Source: Oscillospiraceae bacterium
GTDB taxonomy: Bacteria > Bacillota > Clostridia > Oscillospirales > Oscillospiraceae
NCBI GenBank assembly: GCA_017624715.1
Contig: JAGAMN010000067.1
Location: forward strand, 1 to 64,000
DNA: 64,000 bases
Direction: 5' to 3'
A program made the translations under genes and the position numbers. How positions within the stretch are numbered: position 1 is the first letter of the stretch; each line of letters opens with the position of its first letter. The notes under the pieces were generated by a model that did no database searches, was not told the DNA's origin, and saw only the letters and a program-made list of their open reading frames with translations. Below are positions 33,877 through 43,369 of this stretch, in pieces.

Positions 33877-35262
33877 TTACATCATGGGTTTGATCTTTTT
33901 GCGGTAAATGTTTGCAAACAGCAGAGCAGTGACCATCAAACTGACACATTCAGCAATGGGGAATGCCCACCAAACATTATTGACCTCGCCGGTCAGACTC
34001 AGCAGATAGGCGGAGGGAAGAAGCACCAGCATCTGCCGGCAGAGGGATACGATGGTGGAATAAATACCATTGCCCAAGGCCTGGAAGCTGGCGCTGAGGG
34101 CGATACCAAAGGCGGCAGAGGGGAAGCAGAGGCTGATGATCCGCAGGGCATTGCGACCCTTGACCAGGAAATCGTCAGACAGATTGAAGATGCCCAAAAG
34201 CTGATCCGGGAAGAACTGGAAAATGAGCAAGCCCAGGACCATGACGCACAGAGCGCTGATGCAGGCGCGAAGCAATGTGCCGGTGATACGCTTGGGATTT
34301 CGGGCACCGTAGTTATAGGCTACGATGGAAATGGTGGCATTGTTAAGGCCAAACAGGGGCATGAAGAAGAAACTCTGCAGTTTAAAGTAGATACCGAAGA
34401 CATCGGTGGCGGTTTCTGTGGGATCCAGGCTCAACAAAAGCTGATTCAAAGAGAAGTTCATAATGGAGCCGATACCCACCATGATGATGGAGGGAATGCC
34501 GACGGTGAGAATGGGGATAATAGCTTTTTTGTGGGGCTTGATGGCAGTCATGGAGAACTGTACATCGGGATTGCGTTTTAAATTGAAAATGATGGCCAAA
34601 ATTGCAGCGATCCACTGACCGATGACGGTGGCGAGGGCGGCACCGGCTACACCCATGCTGGGAATGCCCAATGCAGGAATGCCCCAAATGAGAACAGGGT
34701 CCAGGATGATGTTGACCACTGCGCCGGTTCCCTGGGTGATCAGGGTATAGAAGGTACGGCCGGAGGATTGCAGCAGCCGCTCACCCAGTACTTCTACAAA
34801 GATACCCAAAGAGCTGATGCAACAAATGGAAATGTATACGCTGCCGTATTCCACGGTTTCCGAATTATCGGATTGAATGGCGAAGAAGGGGCGAGAACCG
34901 AAAATGCCGAACAGCATAAAGAGCACAGTGGCGATGAGTACCAGGAAAATGCCATTGCCTGCAGCCCGGTTTGCGGCTTTTTGATTGTTTTCGCCCAGAG
35001 ATTTACTCAACAGGGAATTGACACCCACGCCGATACCGGTGGTAAAGCCGATCAGAATGTTCTGAATGGGGAAAGCCAAAGACAGGGCGGTAACAGCCTT
35101 GGGAGAGTACCAGGATACAAACAGACTGTCAACAACATTGTAAAGCGCTTGTACGAGCATGGCGATGATCATGGGCAGAGCCATCGTGAAAAGCAGCTTG
35201 CCGATAGGGGTGGTACCCATTTTGTTTTCCCGCAAATCGGGTGTGTGTTTTTCGTTAGACAT
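33877..35262 (-). CDS. MATE-family efflux transporter
   Basis: 461 aa with about 12 membrane helices. N-terminal MATE signatures: GKLLFTMALPMIIAMLVQAL, YNVVDSLFVSWYSPKAVTAL and IGVGVNSLLSKSLGENNQKA. The second half repeats the first bundle (FGLNNATISIVAYNYGARNP). Sodium- or proton-driven export of drugs or other compounds; substrate unknown. Monocistronic, ATG with AAAGGACG upstream. Confidence 0.93.
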   Translation of the reverse strand: MSNEKHTPDLRENKMGTTPIGKLLFTMALPMIIAMLVQALYNVVDSLFVSWYSPKAVTALSLAFPIQNILIGFTTGIGVGVNSLLSKSLGENNQKAANRAAGNGIFLVLIATVLFMLFGIFGSRPFFAIQSDNSETVEYGSVYISICCISSLGIFVEVLGERLLQSSGRTFYTLITQGTGAVVNIILDPVLIWGIPALGIPSMGVAGAALATVIGQWIAAILAIIFNLKRNPDVQFSMTAIKPHKKAIIPILTVGIPSIIMVGIGSIMNFSLNQLLLSLDPTETATDVFGIYFKLQSFFFMPLFGLNNATISIVAYNYGARNPKRITGTLLRACISALCVMVLGLLIFQFFPDQLLGIFNLSDDFLVKGRNALRIISLCFPSAAFGIALSASFQALGNGIYSTIVSLCRQMLVLLPSAYLLSLTGEVNNVWWAFPIAECVSLMVTALLFANIYRKKIKPMM

Positions 35263-35318
35263 AAGGCGTCCTTTCTTTATTAAGACATAACAGAGTTATT
35301 ATACAGAAAAAGCGTAGG

Positions 35319-36260
35319 TTATGCAAGCCCCGGGGCGGAAAAAGAACCCAGACCGTCGGATTCGGTCTGGGTATTTTCTCTCCAGAAGGAGCTGTTAATG
35401 TTTTGTGTGGTACCGATAGAAGGAATCAGAGATTCCATAGCCACATCGCTGAGGATCATCCGACGGGCGCACAGGAAGTGGTTTTGATAGTAAGCCTTGT
35501 TGAAATCCACCACGGCGATACCGTTGTCACCGGCGTGGATCATCTGGCCGTTACCAATATAGATGCCGACGTGGGAAGCATAGCTGCCGGAATGTACGGT
35601 GTTGGTGAAGAAAATCAGATCGCCGCACTGCAGGTCTTCCTTGGAGATGATGACGCCATCCTGCAGCTGCTGCAGAGCAGAACGGTGCAGGCTATAGCCG
35701 TTTTGGCGGAAAACATACTGAGTGAAGCCGGAGCAGTCGAAGCCCCTGGGGGAAGAACCACCCCAAACATAGCGGACACCGATGTATTTCTTAGCGGTAG
35801 AGCGGATCGAATTCCGCAACTGCAGAGCCTCGGTGGTGCTGACAGTGGGCAGGACTTTGGTATCCTGATTGTTGGGATTGCAGTTTACATAATATTCGCC
35901 ATTTTCGTTCTGAGCAACCTGCGCTTTGGCGATATATCCGTTGATCTCGTAGCAGTTGATCTTATAGAACTGACCGGAAGTGCCCAATACCTTAATAACG
36001 GTGCCGTTTTCTAGGTTGCCGATGATGGTGTTGGAGTAGCTGGCGTATCTATGTACAACGGAAACAGTGCGGCCGGTGGGAGCAGGTACTTCCTGCACCG
36101 GAGGTACATCAATGGCAGGAGCCTTCGTGGGGGCCACAAGCTCGACGGTTTCTGCAGGGCTAGCCGGAGTCAATGCTATGGCAGCGGCAGGCTGTACCAG
36201 GATCGATGCCAGCATACAAACCAGCAGAACACAGGCAGCCAAGCGTTTTGTTCTTAGCAT
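35319..36260 (-). CDS. Secreted NlpC/P60 peptidoglycan hydrolase with SH3-like domain
   Basis: 313 aa from ATG 36260 (AGGAAGG SD). Signal peptide to about residue 28 (VQPAAA). An SH3b-like domain (about 75-135: NTIIGNLENGTVIKVLGTSG), then NlpC/P60: RGFDCSGFTQYVFRQNG with the catalytic Cys (about 175), and SHVGIYIGNGQMIHAGDNG with the catalytic His (about 230). Cleaves stem peptides of the cell wall. Own promoter (36315-36343). Confidence 0.92.
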   Translation of the reverse strand: MLRTKRLAACVLLVCMLASILVQPAAAIALTPASPAETVELVAPTKAPAIDVPPVQEVPAPTGRTVSVVHRYASYSNTIIGNLENGTVIKVLGTSGQFYKINCYEINGYIAKAQVAQNENGEYYVNCNPNNQDTKVLPTVSTTEALQLRNSIRSTAKKYIGVRYVWGGSSPRGFDCSGFTQYVFRQNGYSLHRSALQQLQDGVIISKEDLQCGDLIFFTNTVHSGSYASHVGIYIGNGQMIHAGDNGIAVVDFNKAYYQNHFLCARRMILSDVAMESLIPSIGTTQNINSSFWRENTQTESDGLGSFSAPGLA

Positions 36261-36314
36261 AAATAATCCTTCCTGATTGCAACATGATTGCAAAAAGTTA
36301 CAATCCGGTTACGG

Positions 36315-36343
36315 ATTATAGCACAGGGATTACAGAATGTCAA
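36315..36343 (-). promoter_or_regulatory. Promoter of the NlpC/P60 gene
   Basis: Minus strand TTGACA (36343-36338), 17-base spacer, TATAAT (36320-36315). Confidence 0.85.
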
Positions 36344-36423
36344 GACTTTCCAGTAGCAGAAAATGGCGATTTTATGGGTAAAAGTGTACAAAAAACCGGG
36401 AAAATAGCGGAGATTTTAAAAAA

Positions 36424-36439
36424 CTGACAGATCTGTCAG
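36424..36439. other. Perfect 16-base palindrome upstream of the NlpC/P60 promoter
   Basis: CTGACAGATCTGTCAG. It could be an operator for the leftward NlpC/P60 promoter 80 bases away, or a chance palindrome. Confidence 0.4.
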
Positions 36440-36451
36440 GAAAAGGAATAC

Positions 36452-36482
36452 AAAAGCGCCGCTGCCCAAGGACAGCGGCGCG
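36452..36482 (-). terminator. Terminator of the P-loop gene
   Basis: GCGCCGCTG/CAGCGGCGC stem; on the minus strand TTTTG follows. Confidence 0.8.
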
Positions 36483-36495
36483 ATGCAATTTGTAA

Positions 36496-36903
36496 TTACA
36501 GGTACTTCTTGACGGCCTCGGAAGCCAAAGCGGGATCGTCGGAAATGGTGATGGTGATGTTCATGTTGTTGGTTTCTGCAAAAGCAGCGCACCATGCCAC
36601 GAACTCTTCACCCACAGCCCGATCGTTGCCGATGGTCTTGTAAAGGTTGTCGATGTACACGTTGGTAATATCAAAATTGCCGGCATGCAGGCCGCTCAGG
36701 AAGCCCTTGAGCATGTCTGCGTTGCTGATAGCGTACTCCTCGGAGTCTACCAGACGGACGCGGTAATTGATGTCATAGGTCAGTTTCTTGCCGTACTCGA
36801 TGCAGACAACGTCGCCGCTGGCCTGTGCCACGGTTGCGTTGATGGAATCGATCAGCTTCTTGGTCTTGCCGGAGCCTTTCAGGCCCATAATAACTTGAAT
36901 CAT
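36496..36903 (-). CDS. Small P-loop ATP-binding protein
   Basis: 135 aa. Walker A at the very N-terminus, MGLKGSGKTKKLIDSIN (residues 6-22), and a candidate Walker B VYIDNL (about 82-87). No other domain. Members of this family are often labelled 'twitching motility protein PilT' in Clostridia, but the size and lack of PilT motifs do not support that role. Monocistronic, with its own promoter upstream (36945-36973). Function unknown. Confidence 0.8.
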   Translation of the reverse strand: MIQVIMGLKGSGKTKKLIDSINATVAQASGDVVCIEYGKKLTYDINYRVRLVDSEEYAISNADMLKGFLSGLHAGNFDITNVYIDNLYKTIGNDRAVGEEFVAWCAAFAETNNMNITITISDDPALASEAVKKYL

Positions 36904-36944
36904 CGGATTTTCCTCCTTTGCAGTTGTGCTTGGGGTGTAGAATA

Positions 36945-36973
36945 ATTCTAACAGCTATTGAACCATTTTGCAA
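36945..36973 (-). promoter_or_regulatory. Promoter of the P-loop gene
   Basis: Minus strand TTGCAA (36973-36968), 17-base spacer, TAGAAT (36950-36945). Confidence 0.65.
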
Positions 36974-37003
36974 TAGCAAATTGTGAATTTTACACCAAAA
37001 ATT

Positions 37004-38311
37004 TTATACTTCGTAGCCGGGCTTGCCCAGGAGCCGGAACATATTGCGCTTGTAGAATTCCACACCGGGCTGGTTGAAGGGGTTGACGTCCAGAATGTAG
37101 GCAGAAACGCCGCAGCACAGCTCGAAGAAGAAGAACATTTCGCCCAGCTTCTCGTCGTTCAGCTCGCCCATGTCCATGGTGATGACAGGCACGCCGCCGT
37201 CCACATGAGCAGCCAAAGTGCCCAGGAATGCCTTCTCATCCACGAAGTCTAGGGTCTTGCCTTCCAGATAGTTCAGGCCGTCCAGGTTCTTAACATCGCC
37301 CAGGATGGTCATCTTGTTCTCGGGAGCGTTAAATCGGATCATGGTTTCAAAGATGTTGCGCTCGCCCTGCTGGATCATCTGACCCAAAGAGTGCAGGTCG
37401 GCGGTGAACTCGGCGCTGACAGGGAAGATGCCCTTGTCGTCCTTGCCCTCGGACTCGCCAAACAGCTGCTGCCACCAGCCGCCCATCATCTTGAAGCCGG
37501 GCTCAAAGGACTCGAACAGCTCAATGGGCTTGCCGTTGCGGTACAGCAGGTTACGGACACCGGCGTACAGCCAAACGGGGTTTTCGAAGGAACGGAGGTT
37601 GTCGTAGTACTCTCTGGCTTCGTAAGCGCCCTTCATGACCTTGCAGATGTCAATCCCTGCAACGGCCATGGGCAGCAGACCAACAGCGGTCAGAACGCTG
37701 TAACGGCCGCCGGCATCGGGAGGAATGACAAAGGTTTCCCAGCCTTCCTCGGTAGCCATCTGACGCAGAGCGCCCTTGTTGGGGTCGGTAATGGCGACGA
37801 TGCGCTTCTTGGCACCGTCGGTGCCGTACTTGCGCTCCAGCAGCCACTTCAGGCCGCGGAATGCGATGGCGGGCTCGGTGGTGGTGCCGGACTTGGAGAT
37901 AACGGCCAGGGAGAAGTCCTTGCCTTCCAGCAGGCGCATCAGCTCATTCCATGCACGGGTGGACAGGCCGTTACCGGCAAAGTAGATCTGGGGGTTGCCC
38001 TTGCCCTTGCCGATGTTATGGTTGCAGCCCTGCATCAGCTCAATGGCGGCTCTGGGGCCCAGGTAGCTGCCGCCGATACCGACGACAATGAACACATCGG
38101 AGTTCTCACGGATCCACTCAGCAGAGGCCTGGATGCGCTTCATCTCCTCAGTGGGCTCGTTAACGGGCAGATTTCTCCAGCCCAGGAAATCATTGCCGGC
38201 GCCGGTACCCTGTGCCAGGGTGTTGTGCGCAGCAGCGACTTCGTGCTCGATGGCCAGCAGATCCGGCAGAGAGATCTGACCCCATACATTGGAAATATCA
38301 ACTTTGATCAT
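37004..38311 (-). CDS. pgi: Glucose-6-phosphate isomerase
   Basis: 435 aa, the short Firmicutes form. VVGIGGSYLGPRAAIEL (about 78-94), SKSGTTTEPAIAFR (about 140-153), GGRYSVLTAVGLLPMAVAG (about 202-220) and a conserved C-terminal QPGVEFYKRNMFRLLGKPG. Interconverts glucose-6-phosphate and fructose-6-phosphate. Divergent from the ROK glucokinase gene, the preceding step of glycolysis. Confidence 0.97.
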   Translation of the reverse strand: MIKVDISNVWGQISLPDLLAIEHEVAAAHNTLAQGTGAGNDFLGWRNLPVNEPTEEMKRIQASAEWIRENSDVFIVVGIGGSYLGPRAAIELMQGCNHNIGKGKGNPQIYFAGNGLSTRAWNELMRLLEGKDFSLAVISKSGTTTEPAIAFRGLKWLLERKYGTDGAKKRIVAITDPNKGALRQMATEEGWETFVIPPDAGGRYSVLTAVGLLPMAVAGIDICKVMKGAYEAREYYDNLRSFENPVWLYAGVRNLLYRNGKPIELFESFEPGFKMMGGWWQQLFGESEGKDDKGIFPVSAEFTADLHSLGQMIQQGERNIFETMIRFNAPENKMTILGDVKNLDGLNYLEGKTLDFVDEKAFLGTLAAHVDGGVPVITMDMGELNDEKLGEMFFFFELCCGVSAYILDVNPFNQPGVEFYKRNMFRLLGKPGYEV

Positions 38312-38489
38312 GGTATCAATACCATCCTTTCATGTTTGTGTATTTCTTAGACATATGTTACAGCAAAATGAAACAAAGCGCAAGAGTAAAGAAAAAACTT
38401 TTGTAAAAAATACATTTTTCATCCCTGGGCTATGGCTTTTTTTGGACAGTGCGTGTATAATGAAGAAAAAATGTTCAGGAGGAATCCTT

Positions 38490-39434
38490 ATGAAATACGG
38501 ATTTGGTGTAGATTTGGGCGGCACAACGGTGAAGCTGGCCTTCTTTGACCGGGAGGGCAACATGCTCGACAAGTGGGAAATTCCCACGGTCACCGCCGAT
38601 GGCGGCAAGCAGATCCTGCCGGATATCGCCGATGCTATTAACGGTTATCTGGCCCAGAAGGGGATCGACAAGAGCCAGGTCATCGGCATCGGTATCGGCG
38701 TTCCCGGTCCTGTGGATGGCAAGGGTGTGGTCAATCGCTGTGTCAACTTGGGTTGGGGTGTGTTCAACATCCATGAGGCTCTGTCCGAATTGACCGGTTT
38801 GCCTGTTAAGGCCGGTAACGATGCCAATGTGGCTGCTCTGGGCGAAGCTTGGAAGGGCGGCGGCAACGGCTGTGAGAATATGATCATGGCCACGCTGGGT
38901 ACCGGCGTTGGCGGTGGCATCATTATTAACGGCCGACCTGTGGATGGCGTTCACGGTGCCGGTGGCGAGATTGGCCACCTGGTACTGGAACCTAAGGAAA
39001 CCGAACCCTGCGGCTGCGGCAAGTACGGTTGCGTGGAGCAGTATTGCTCCGCCACTGGTGTTGTCCGTGTGGCAAAGCGTTTCATGGCAGCCAAGGATAC
39101 CGAGAGCACCCTGCGTGGTATCGAAAACCTGACCTGCAAGGATGTATTTGACGCAGGCAAGGCCGGCGATGTCCTGGCTCTGGAAATTTTGGAACAGGTT
39201 TACGACTATATGGGTCAGTTCCTGGCCAACATCTGCTGTGTGGCAGACCCGGAGATCGTGGTTCTGGGCGGCGGTGTCAGCAAAGCAGGCCAGCCTCTGT
39301 TGGACGGCGCAAAGCGCTATTTCGACAAGTACATCTTCCATGCATCCCGAGGCATTCGGTTTGCTTTGGCATCTTTGGGCAACGATGCCGGTGCTTACGG
39401 CGCATTCAAGCTGGCGCTGGATTGCTTCGGCTAA
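38490..39434 (+). CDS. glcK: ROK-family glucokinase
   Basis: 314 aa from ATG 38490 (CAGGAGG SD). ATP-binding motif YGFGVDLGGTTVKLAFFD, sugar-binding region LPVKAGNDANVAALGEAWKG (about 105), the ROK zinc motif CGCGKYGCVEQYCS (about 172-185) and VVLGGGVSKAG (about 257). Phosphorylates glucose. Its placement back-to-back with pgi makes a two-step glycolytic unit. Confidence 0.94.
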   Translation: MKYGFGVDLGGTTVKLAFFDREGNMLDKWEIPTVTADGGKQILPDIADAINGYLAQKGIDKSQVIGIGIGVPGPVDGKGVVNRCVNLGWGVFNIHEALSELTGLPVKAGNDANVAALGEAWKGGGNGCENMIMATLGTGVGGGIIINGRPVDGVHGAGGEIGHLVLEPKETEPCGCGKYGCVEQYCSATGVVRVAKRFMAAKDTESTLRGIENLTCKDVFDAGKAGDVLALEILEQVYDYMGQFLANICCVADPEIVVLGGGVSKAGQPLLDGAKRYFDKYIFHASRGIRFALASLGNDAGAYGAFKLALDCFG

Positions 39435-39445
39435 GAACAAATATC

Positions 39446-39476
39446 AAATCCCACTGCGGAAGCGGTGGGATTTTTG
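39446..39476 (+). terminator. Terminator of glcK
   Basis: AAATCCCACTGCGGAAGCGG...GGGATTT stem with TTTTTG. Confidence 0.85.
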
Positions 39477-39505
39477 TTGCGCAACGAGACTTTTTGTGGT
39501 ATCCT
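39477..39505 (+). promoter_or_regulatory. Promoter of M3 peptidase lipoprotein 1
   Basis: TTGCGC (39477-39482), 17-base spacer, TATCCT (39500-39505). Spacer sequence is close to that at 41423-41439 upstream of the paralogue. Confidence 0.6.
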
Positions 39506-39533
39506 GTAAAAAAAGACCCAGGAGGAAAAACTA

Positions 39534-41138
39534 ATGAAAAAGACAGTGTTTCGGTGGATTGCGCTGTGCCTGGTGATGCTCTTCGTGCTGACAGGTTGTG
39601 ATCCCATACTTCCGCAACTGATGAATCCGGGGCTTCCGGATGCTGTGCCCTTTAAAGATATGGAGTACAGTCGCCAGGATGTTGCCCAGATGGAAACACT
39701 TCAGCAGGCGGTAATGGATGGCATTGCTGCCCAGGATGATGTGGAGACACTGATGGAGAAGGTATTTGCCTTCTACGAAGCCTACAACCATTATTATACC
39801 GGCTATGCCCTGGCGAACATTTATTACAGCAAGGATCTGACCGACGGCAAGTGGCAGGAAGAATACGCATTTTATATGGATACCAGCGCCGAGGTTGATG
39901 CAATGCTGGATCAGATGCTCTATGCCCTGGCAGACCATCCCAAGAAGGATGAACTGGAAGCGGATATTTACTTCGGCGAGGGCTTCTTTGATAACTTCGA
40001 AGGTGAGAGCCTTTGGGATGAAACATTTACCGCTTTGGCGGAAAAGGAAGGCGAACTACAGACCCAGTACTATGATATCAGCGGTCAGGCGGTGGATGTG
40101 GATCCCTATTCCGAAACTTTCTATAGCACCTACGGCTCGCAGCTGGCAGATGTATATGTGGAGCTGGTGAAGGTGCGGCAGGAAATGGCAACCTATGCCG
40201 GCTATGAAGATTTCCCAAGCTTCGCTTATGACTTCTACTACGGCCGGGATTACACCCCTGCCCAGGCGGAAAAGCTGATGAAGGACATCGAAAAGCAGCT
40301 GGTGTCCATCTACAAGAACATCGATTACAGTCCTTTGTATGAGATTTACAGCAAGATCTGCACCGAGAATCAGACCTTTGCCTATGTCAAGAGCTGCGCG
40401 CAGAATATCGGCGGTGTGATGGCGGAGGCGTTCCAATTGATGGAAACGGCCGGGCTGTATGATATTTCTTACAGCGATCAGAAATATGACGTATCCTTCG
40501 AGATTTATATCCGGGATTATTTTGAACCCTTTGTTTTTGTCAATCCGGCGGGAAATGTGCGAGATAAGCTGACCTTTGTTCATGAGTTCGGCCATTTTAC
40601 CAACGACTATGCTTCCTTCGGTAACGTGGGCGGTATTGATGTGGCGGAGTTTTTCTCCCAGGGTCTGGAATATTTAAGCCTTGACTATGCTACCGGCGGC
40701 AAGGAATTGGTGACTGCAAAAATGGTGGATTCTCTGAGCCTGTATGTGGAGCAGACTGCCTATTCCACCTTTGAACACCAGGTGTACAGTCTTGAGGGCG
40801 ACCAACTGACCAAGGAGAACATTTACAAGATCTTCCAGAATGTGGCTACGGACTTCGGTTTCGGCAATGCCGTGGACAGCCGGGGCTTCGTGCTGGTGCC
40901 CCATTTCTTCATCAGCCCCATGTATATTATCAGCTATGTGGTCAGCAACGATGCGGCGCTGCAGCTGTATCAGCTGGAGCAGACCCAAAAGGGTGCCGGT
41001 GTTGCCAAGTATGTGGAGAATTTGGCCACTATGGAGGCTCAGTTCCTGGGATTTGTGGAGTCTGCAGGATTGGAGAGCCCCTTCGCTGAGGGACGGATCG
41101 AAAAGGTTCGCAAGACATTTGAAGATGCGCTGAAGTAA
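39534..41138 (+). CDS. M3-family metallopeptidase lipoprotein, paralogue 1
   Basis: 534 aa. Lipobox VLTGC (Cys about 22), so surface-anchored. The catalytic zinc motif is TFVHEFGHFTND (HExxH at about 347-351), with a downstream Glu in EFFSQGLEYLSLDYA (about 372-380) as the third ligand. The layout is that of M3 oligoendopeptidases (PepF/Dcp group) but shortened. It likely trims peptides outside the cell. Tandem with a closely related copy at 41477; between them lies a family 3 repeat. Confidence 0.9.
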   Translation: MKKTVFRWIALCLVMLFVLTGCDPILPQLMNPGLPDAVPFKDMEYSRQDVAQMETLQQAVMDGIAAQDDVETLMEKVFAFYEAYNHYYTGYALANIYYSKDLTDGKWQEEYAFYMDTSAEVDAMLDQMLYALADHPKKDELEADIYFGEGFFDNFEGESLWDETFTALAEKEGELQTQYYDISGQAVDVDPYSETFYSTYGSQLADVYVELVKVRQEMATYAGYEDFPSFAYDFYYGRDYTPAQAEKLMKDIEKQLVSIYKNIDYSPLYEIYSKICTENQTFAYVKSCAQNIGGVMAEAFQLMETAGLYDISYSDQKYDVSFEIYIRDYFEPFVFVNPAGNVRDKLTFVHEFGHFTNDYASFGNVGGIDVAEFFSQGLEYLSLDYATGGKELVTAKMVDSLSLYVEQTAYSTFEHQVYSLEGDQLTKENIYKIFQNVATDFGFGNAVDSRGFVLVPHFFISPMYIISYVVSNDAALQLYQLEQTQKGAGVAKYVENLATMEAQFLGFVESAGLESPFAEGRIEKVRKTFEDALK

Positions 41139-41141
41139 TCG

Positions 41142-41172
41142 AAAAGCAGGATGCAGATGCATCCTGCTTTTT
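41142..41172 (+). terminator. Terminator of M3 peptidase 1
   Basis: AAAAGCAGGATGC/GCATCCTGCTTTT stem followed by TTGC. Confidence 0.9.
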
Positions 41173-41176
41173 GCTT

Positions 41177-41290
41177 GTCATTCTGAGCGTAGCAGCCCTA
41201 GGCTGCGAAGTCGAAGAATCCGTATTCTTTTATAGGAGAACGGATCCTTCGACACCGGGCATACGCCCTCCGCTCAGGATGACAGGGGAG
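41177..41290. repeat. Family 3 palindromic repeat
   Basis: TCATTCTGAGCGTAGCAGCC...GCTGCGAAGTCGAAGAATCC on the left mirrors GGATCCTTCGACACCGGGCA...CCTCCGCTCAGGATGACA on the right. The rest of 41139-41476 shows only the terminator, a diverged TTCGTAAATTGCCCC fragment of the other repeats and the promoter. Confidence 0.85.
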
Positions 41291-41416
41291 CGGATGTGCA
41301 ATGCTCGCCCTACGATCACAAGCGATGCGGTGTGTAGGGTGGCCACTGGCCGTCCGCGGTGATTCGTAAATTGCCCCTGCGTATACAACGCAGGTTTACC
41401 CGTAAGGACATTACTA

Positions 41417-41445
41417 TTGCGGAACGGGATTTTTTGTGATATTGT
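41417..41445 (+). promoter_or_regulatory. Promoter of M3 peptidase lipoprotein 2
   Basis: TTGCGG (41417-41422), 17-base spacer, TATTGT (41440-41445), a diverged duplicate of the promoter at 39477-39505. Confidence 0.55.
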
Positions 41446-41476
41446 GTATAAAGAGATAACATTAGGAGGTATACAT

Positions 41477-43330
41477 ATGAAAAAGACCGCCCTACGTTTT
41501 GTTGCGCTGTGTCTTGCGATGCTCTTTGTGCTGACTGCCTGTGATCCTGCAATTCCCAGCACACCTCCCTCTGAGCAGACGAATCCGTCGGTGCAAACGG
41601 AGTCTTCTACGCCCAGTGAGTTGACTGAGCCCAGTGAATCGATCGAGCCCAGTGAATCGACCGAGCCCAGTGAATCGACCGAGCCCAGTGAATCGACCGA
41701 GCCCAGTGAATCGACCGAGCCCAGTGAGTCGACCCAGCCCAGTGAGTCGACCCAGCCCAGTGAGTCCACCACGCCCAGTGAACCCACCAATCCCACCGAG
41801 CCTTTCAGTCCCACGGAGCCGACAGAGCCGGGGATTGTTGCGTTCGAGGATATGGAGTACAGCCGTCAGAGCATTGATGCGCTGGAGACACACTATCAGG
41901 CGGTACTGGATGGCATTGATGATAATGACGATGTGGTTACCTTGATGGATAAGATTTATGGGTTCTATGAGGGCTATCACAATTACTATACCGCCTACGC
42001 CCTGGCAAACATCCATTACAGCAAGGACCTGACCGACAGCTACTGGGAAGCAGAATACAATTACTGCATGGACACCAGTGCCGAGGTTGATGCAATGCTG
42101 GATCAGATGCTGTATGCCCTGGCGGAAAGCGCCCAGGTGGACGCACTGGAATCCGATGAATACTTTGGCAAGGATTTCTTTGATGCCTACCAGGGTGAAA
42201 GCCTTTGGGACGAAACCTTTACCGCATTGATGGATAAGGAATCGGAACTGCAGGCGAAGTACTATGAAATCAATGGCCAGGCAGTGAACGTGGATCCTTA
42301 CTCTGAGGCCTTCTTCCAGACCTACGGTGCGCAGATGGCGGATGTATTTGTGGAGCTGGTTAAAGTGCGACAGGAGATCGCCGCCTACGCCGGTTATGAG
42401 GATTTCCCCAGCTTTGCCTATGACTTCTACTTCAGCCGGGATTATACCCCTGCTCAGGCAGAAAAGCTGATGACGGATATTAAAACACACCTGGCACCGT
42501 TGTATCAAACCGTTGATTACAGTTCTGTGCTGCATCTTTACAACACAACGGTTACCGAAAGCCAGACCTTTGCTTATGTCAAGAGCTGTGCCCAGAATAT
42601 GGGTGGCATCCTGGCGGAAGCTTTTGATGTGATGGAGACCGCAGGGCTGTATGATATCACTTACAGCACCAAGAAGTATGATGCGTCCTTTGAGATGTTC
42701 ATCAGCAACTACGGTGTACCCTATGTGTTTGTCAATCCGTCCCGGACGGTGGATGACAAGCTGACATTTACCCATGAGTTCGGTCACTTCGCCAACGATT
42801 ATGCCTCCTATGGCACTTCGGTGGGCATTGATGTGGCGGAGTTCTTCTCCCAGGGCCTGGAATACTTAAGCCTTGATTATGCAACCGGCGGAAAGCAGCT
42901 GACCAAGCTGAAGATGATTAACAGCCTGTGCCTGTATGTAGAGCAGACAATGTATGCCACCTTTGAGCAGCGGGTCTACAGTCTGAAGGGGGACCAGTTG
43001 ACTAAGGAGAATATTTTTAAGGTTTTTGAACAGGTGGGACAGGAATTCGGCTTTGGCAATGGATTGGATGGCCGGATGTTTGTACTGGTGCCCCATTTCT
43101 TTATCAGCCCCATGTACATCATCAGCTATGTGGTCAGCAACGATGCGGCGCTGCAGCTGTATCAGCTGGAGCAGTCCCAAAAGGGTGCCGGTGTTGCCAA
43201 GTATGTTGAGAATTTGGATACCATGGAGGCTCAGTTCCTGGGATTTGTGGAGTCTGCAGGATTGGAGAGCCCCTTCGTGGAAGGCCGTATTGAGAAGGTT
43301 CGCAAGACCTTTGAACAAGCCTTGAAATAA
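41477..43330 (+). CDS. M3-family metallopeptidase lipoprotein, paralogue 2, with repeat linker
   Basis: 617 aa from ATG 41477 (AGGAGG SD). Lipobox VLTAC, then a linker of EPSEST hexapeptide units (about 45-115) absent from paralogue 1, then a peptidase domain that matches paralogue 1 along its full length. Zinc motif TFTHEFGHFAND (HExxH about 430) and EFFSQGLEYLSLDYA. The last 40 codons are nearly identical to paralogue 1 at the DNA level. The linker probably extends the enzyme away from the membrane. Confidence 0.9.
   Translation: MKKTALRFVALCLAMLFVLTACDPAIPSTPPSEQTNPSVQTESSTPSELTEPSESIEPSESTEPSESTEPSESTEPSESTEPSESTQPSESTQPSESTTPSEPTNPTEPFSPTEPTEPGIVAFEDMEYSRQSIDALETHYQAVLDGIDDNDDVVTLMDKIYGFYEGYHNYYTAYALANIHYSKDLTDSYWEAEYNYCMDTSAEVDAMLDQMLYALAESAQVDALESDEYFGKDFFDAYQGESLWDETFTALMDKESELQAKYYEINGQAVNVDPYSEAFFQTYGAQMADVFVELVKVRQEIAAYAGYEDFPSFAYDFYFSRDYTPAQAEKLMTDIKTHLAPLYQTVDYSSVLHLYNTTVTESQTFAYVKSCAQNMGGILAEAFDVMETAGLYDITYSTKKYDASFEMFISNYGVPYVFVNPSRTVDDKLTFTHEFGHFANDYASYGTSVGIDVAEFFSQGLEYLSLDYATGGKQLTKLKMINSLCLYVEQTMYATFEQRVYSLKGDQLTKENIFKVFEQVGQEFGFGNGLDGRMFVLVPHFFISPMYIISYVVSNDAALQLYQLEQSQKGAGVAKYVENLDTMEAQFLGFVESAGLESPFVEGRIEKVRKTFEQALK
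41615..41800 (+). repeat. 18-base tandem repeats in the M3 peptidase linker
   Basis: About eight to nine copies of an 18-base unit (GAGCCCAGTGAATCGACC and variants) encode EPSEST. Frame-neutral length change is possible. Confidence 0.9.
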
Positions 43331-43333
43331 GAG

Positions 43334-43368
43334 CAAAAAGCAGGATGCGGTAAGCATCCTGCTTTTTG
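43334..43368. terminator. Bidirectional terminator
   Basis: CAAAAAGCAGGATGC (43334-43348) with GCATCCTGCTTTTTG (43354-43368): serves M3 peptidase 2 on the plus strand and queT on the minus strand. Confidence 0.9.
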
Positions 43369-43369
43369 A

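Noticed and set aside
36496..36903. Twitching motility ATPase PilT
   Set aside because: Only a Walker A motif is shared; at 135 aa it lacks the His and Asp boxes of PilT.
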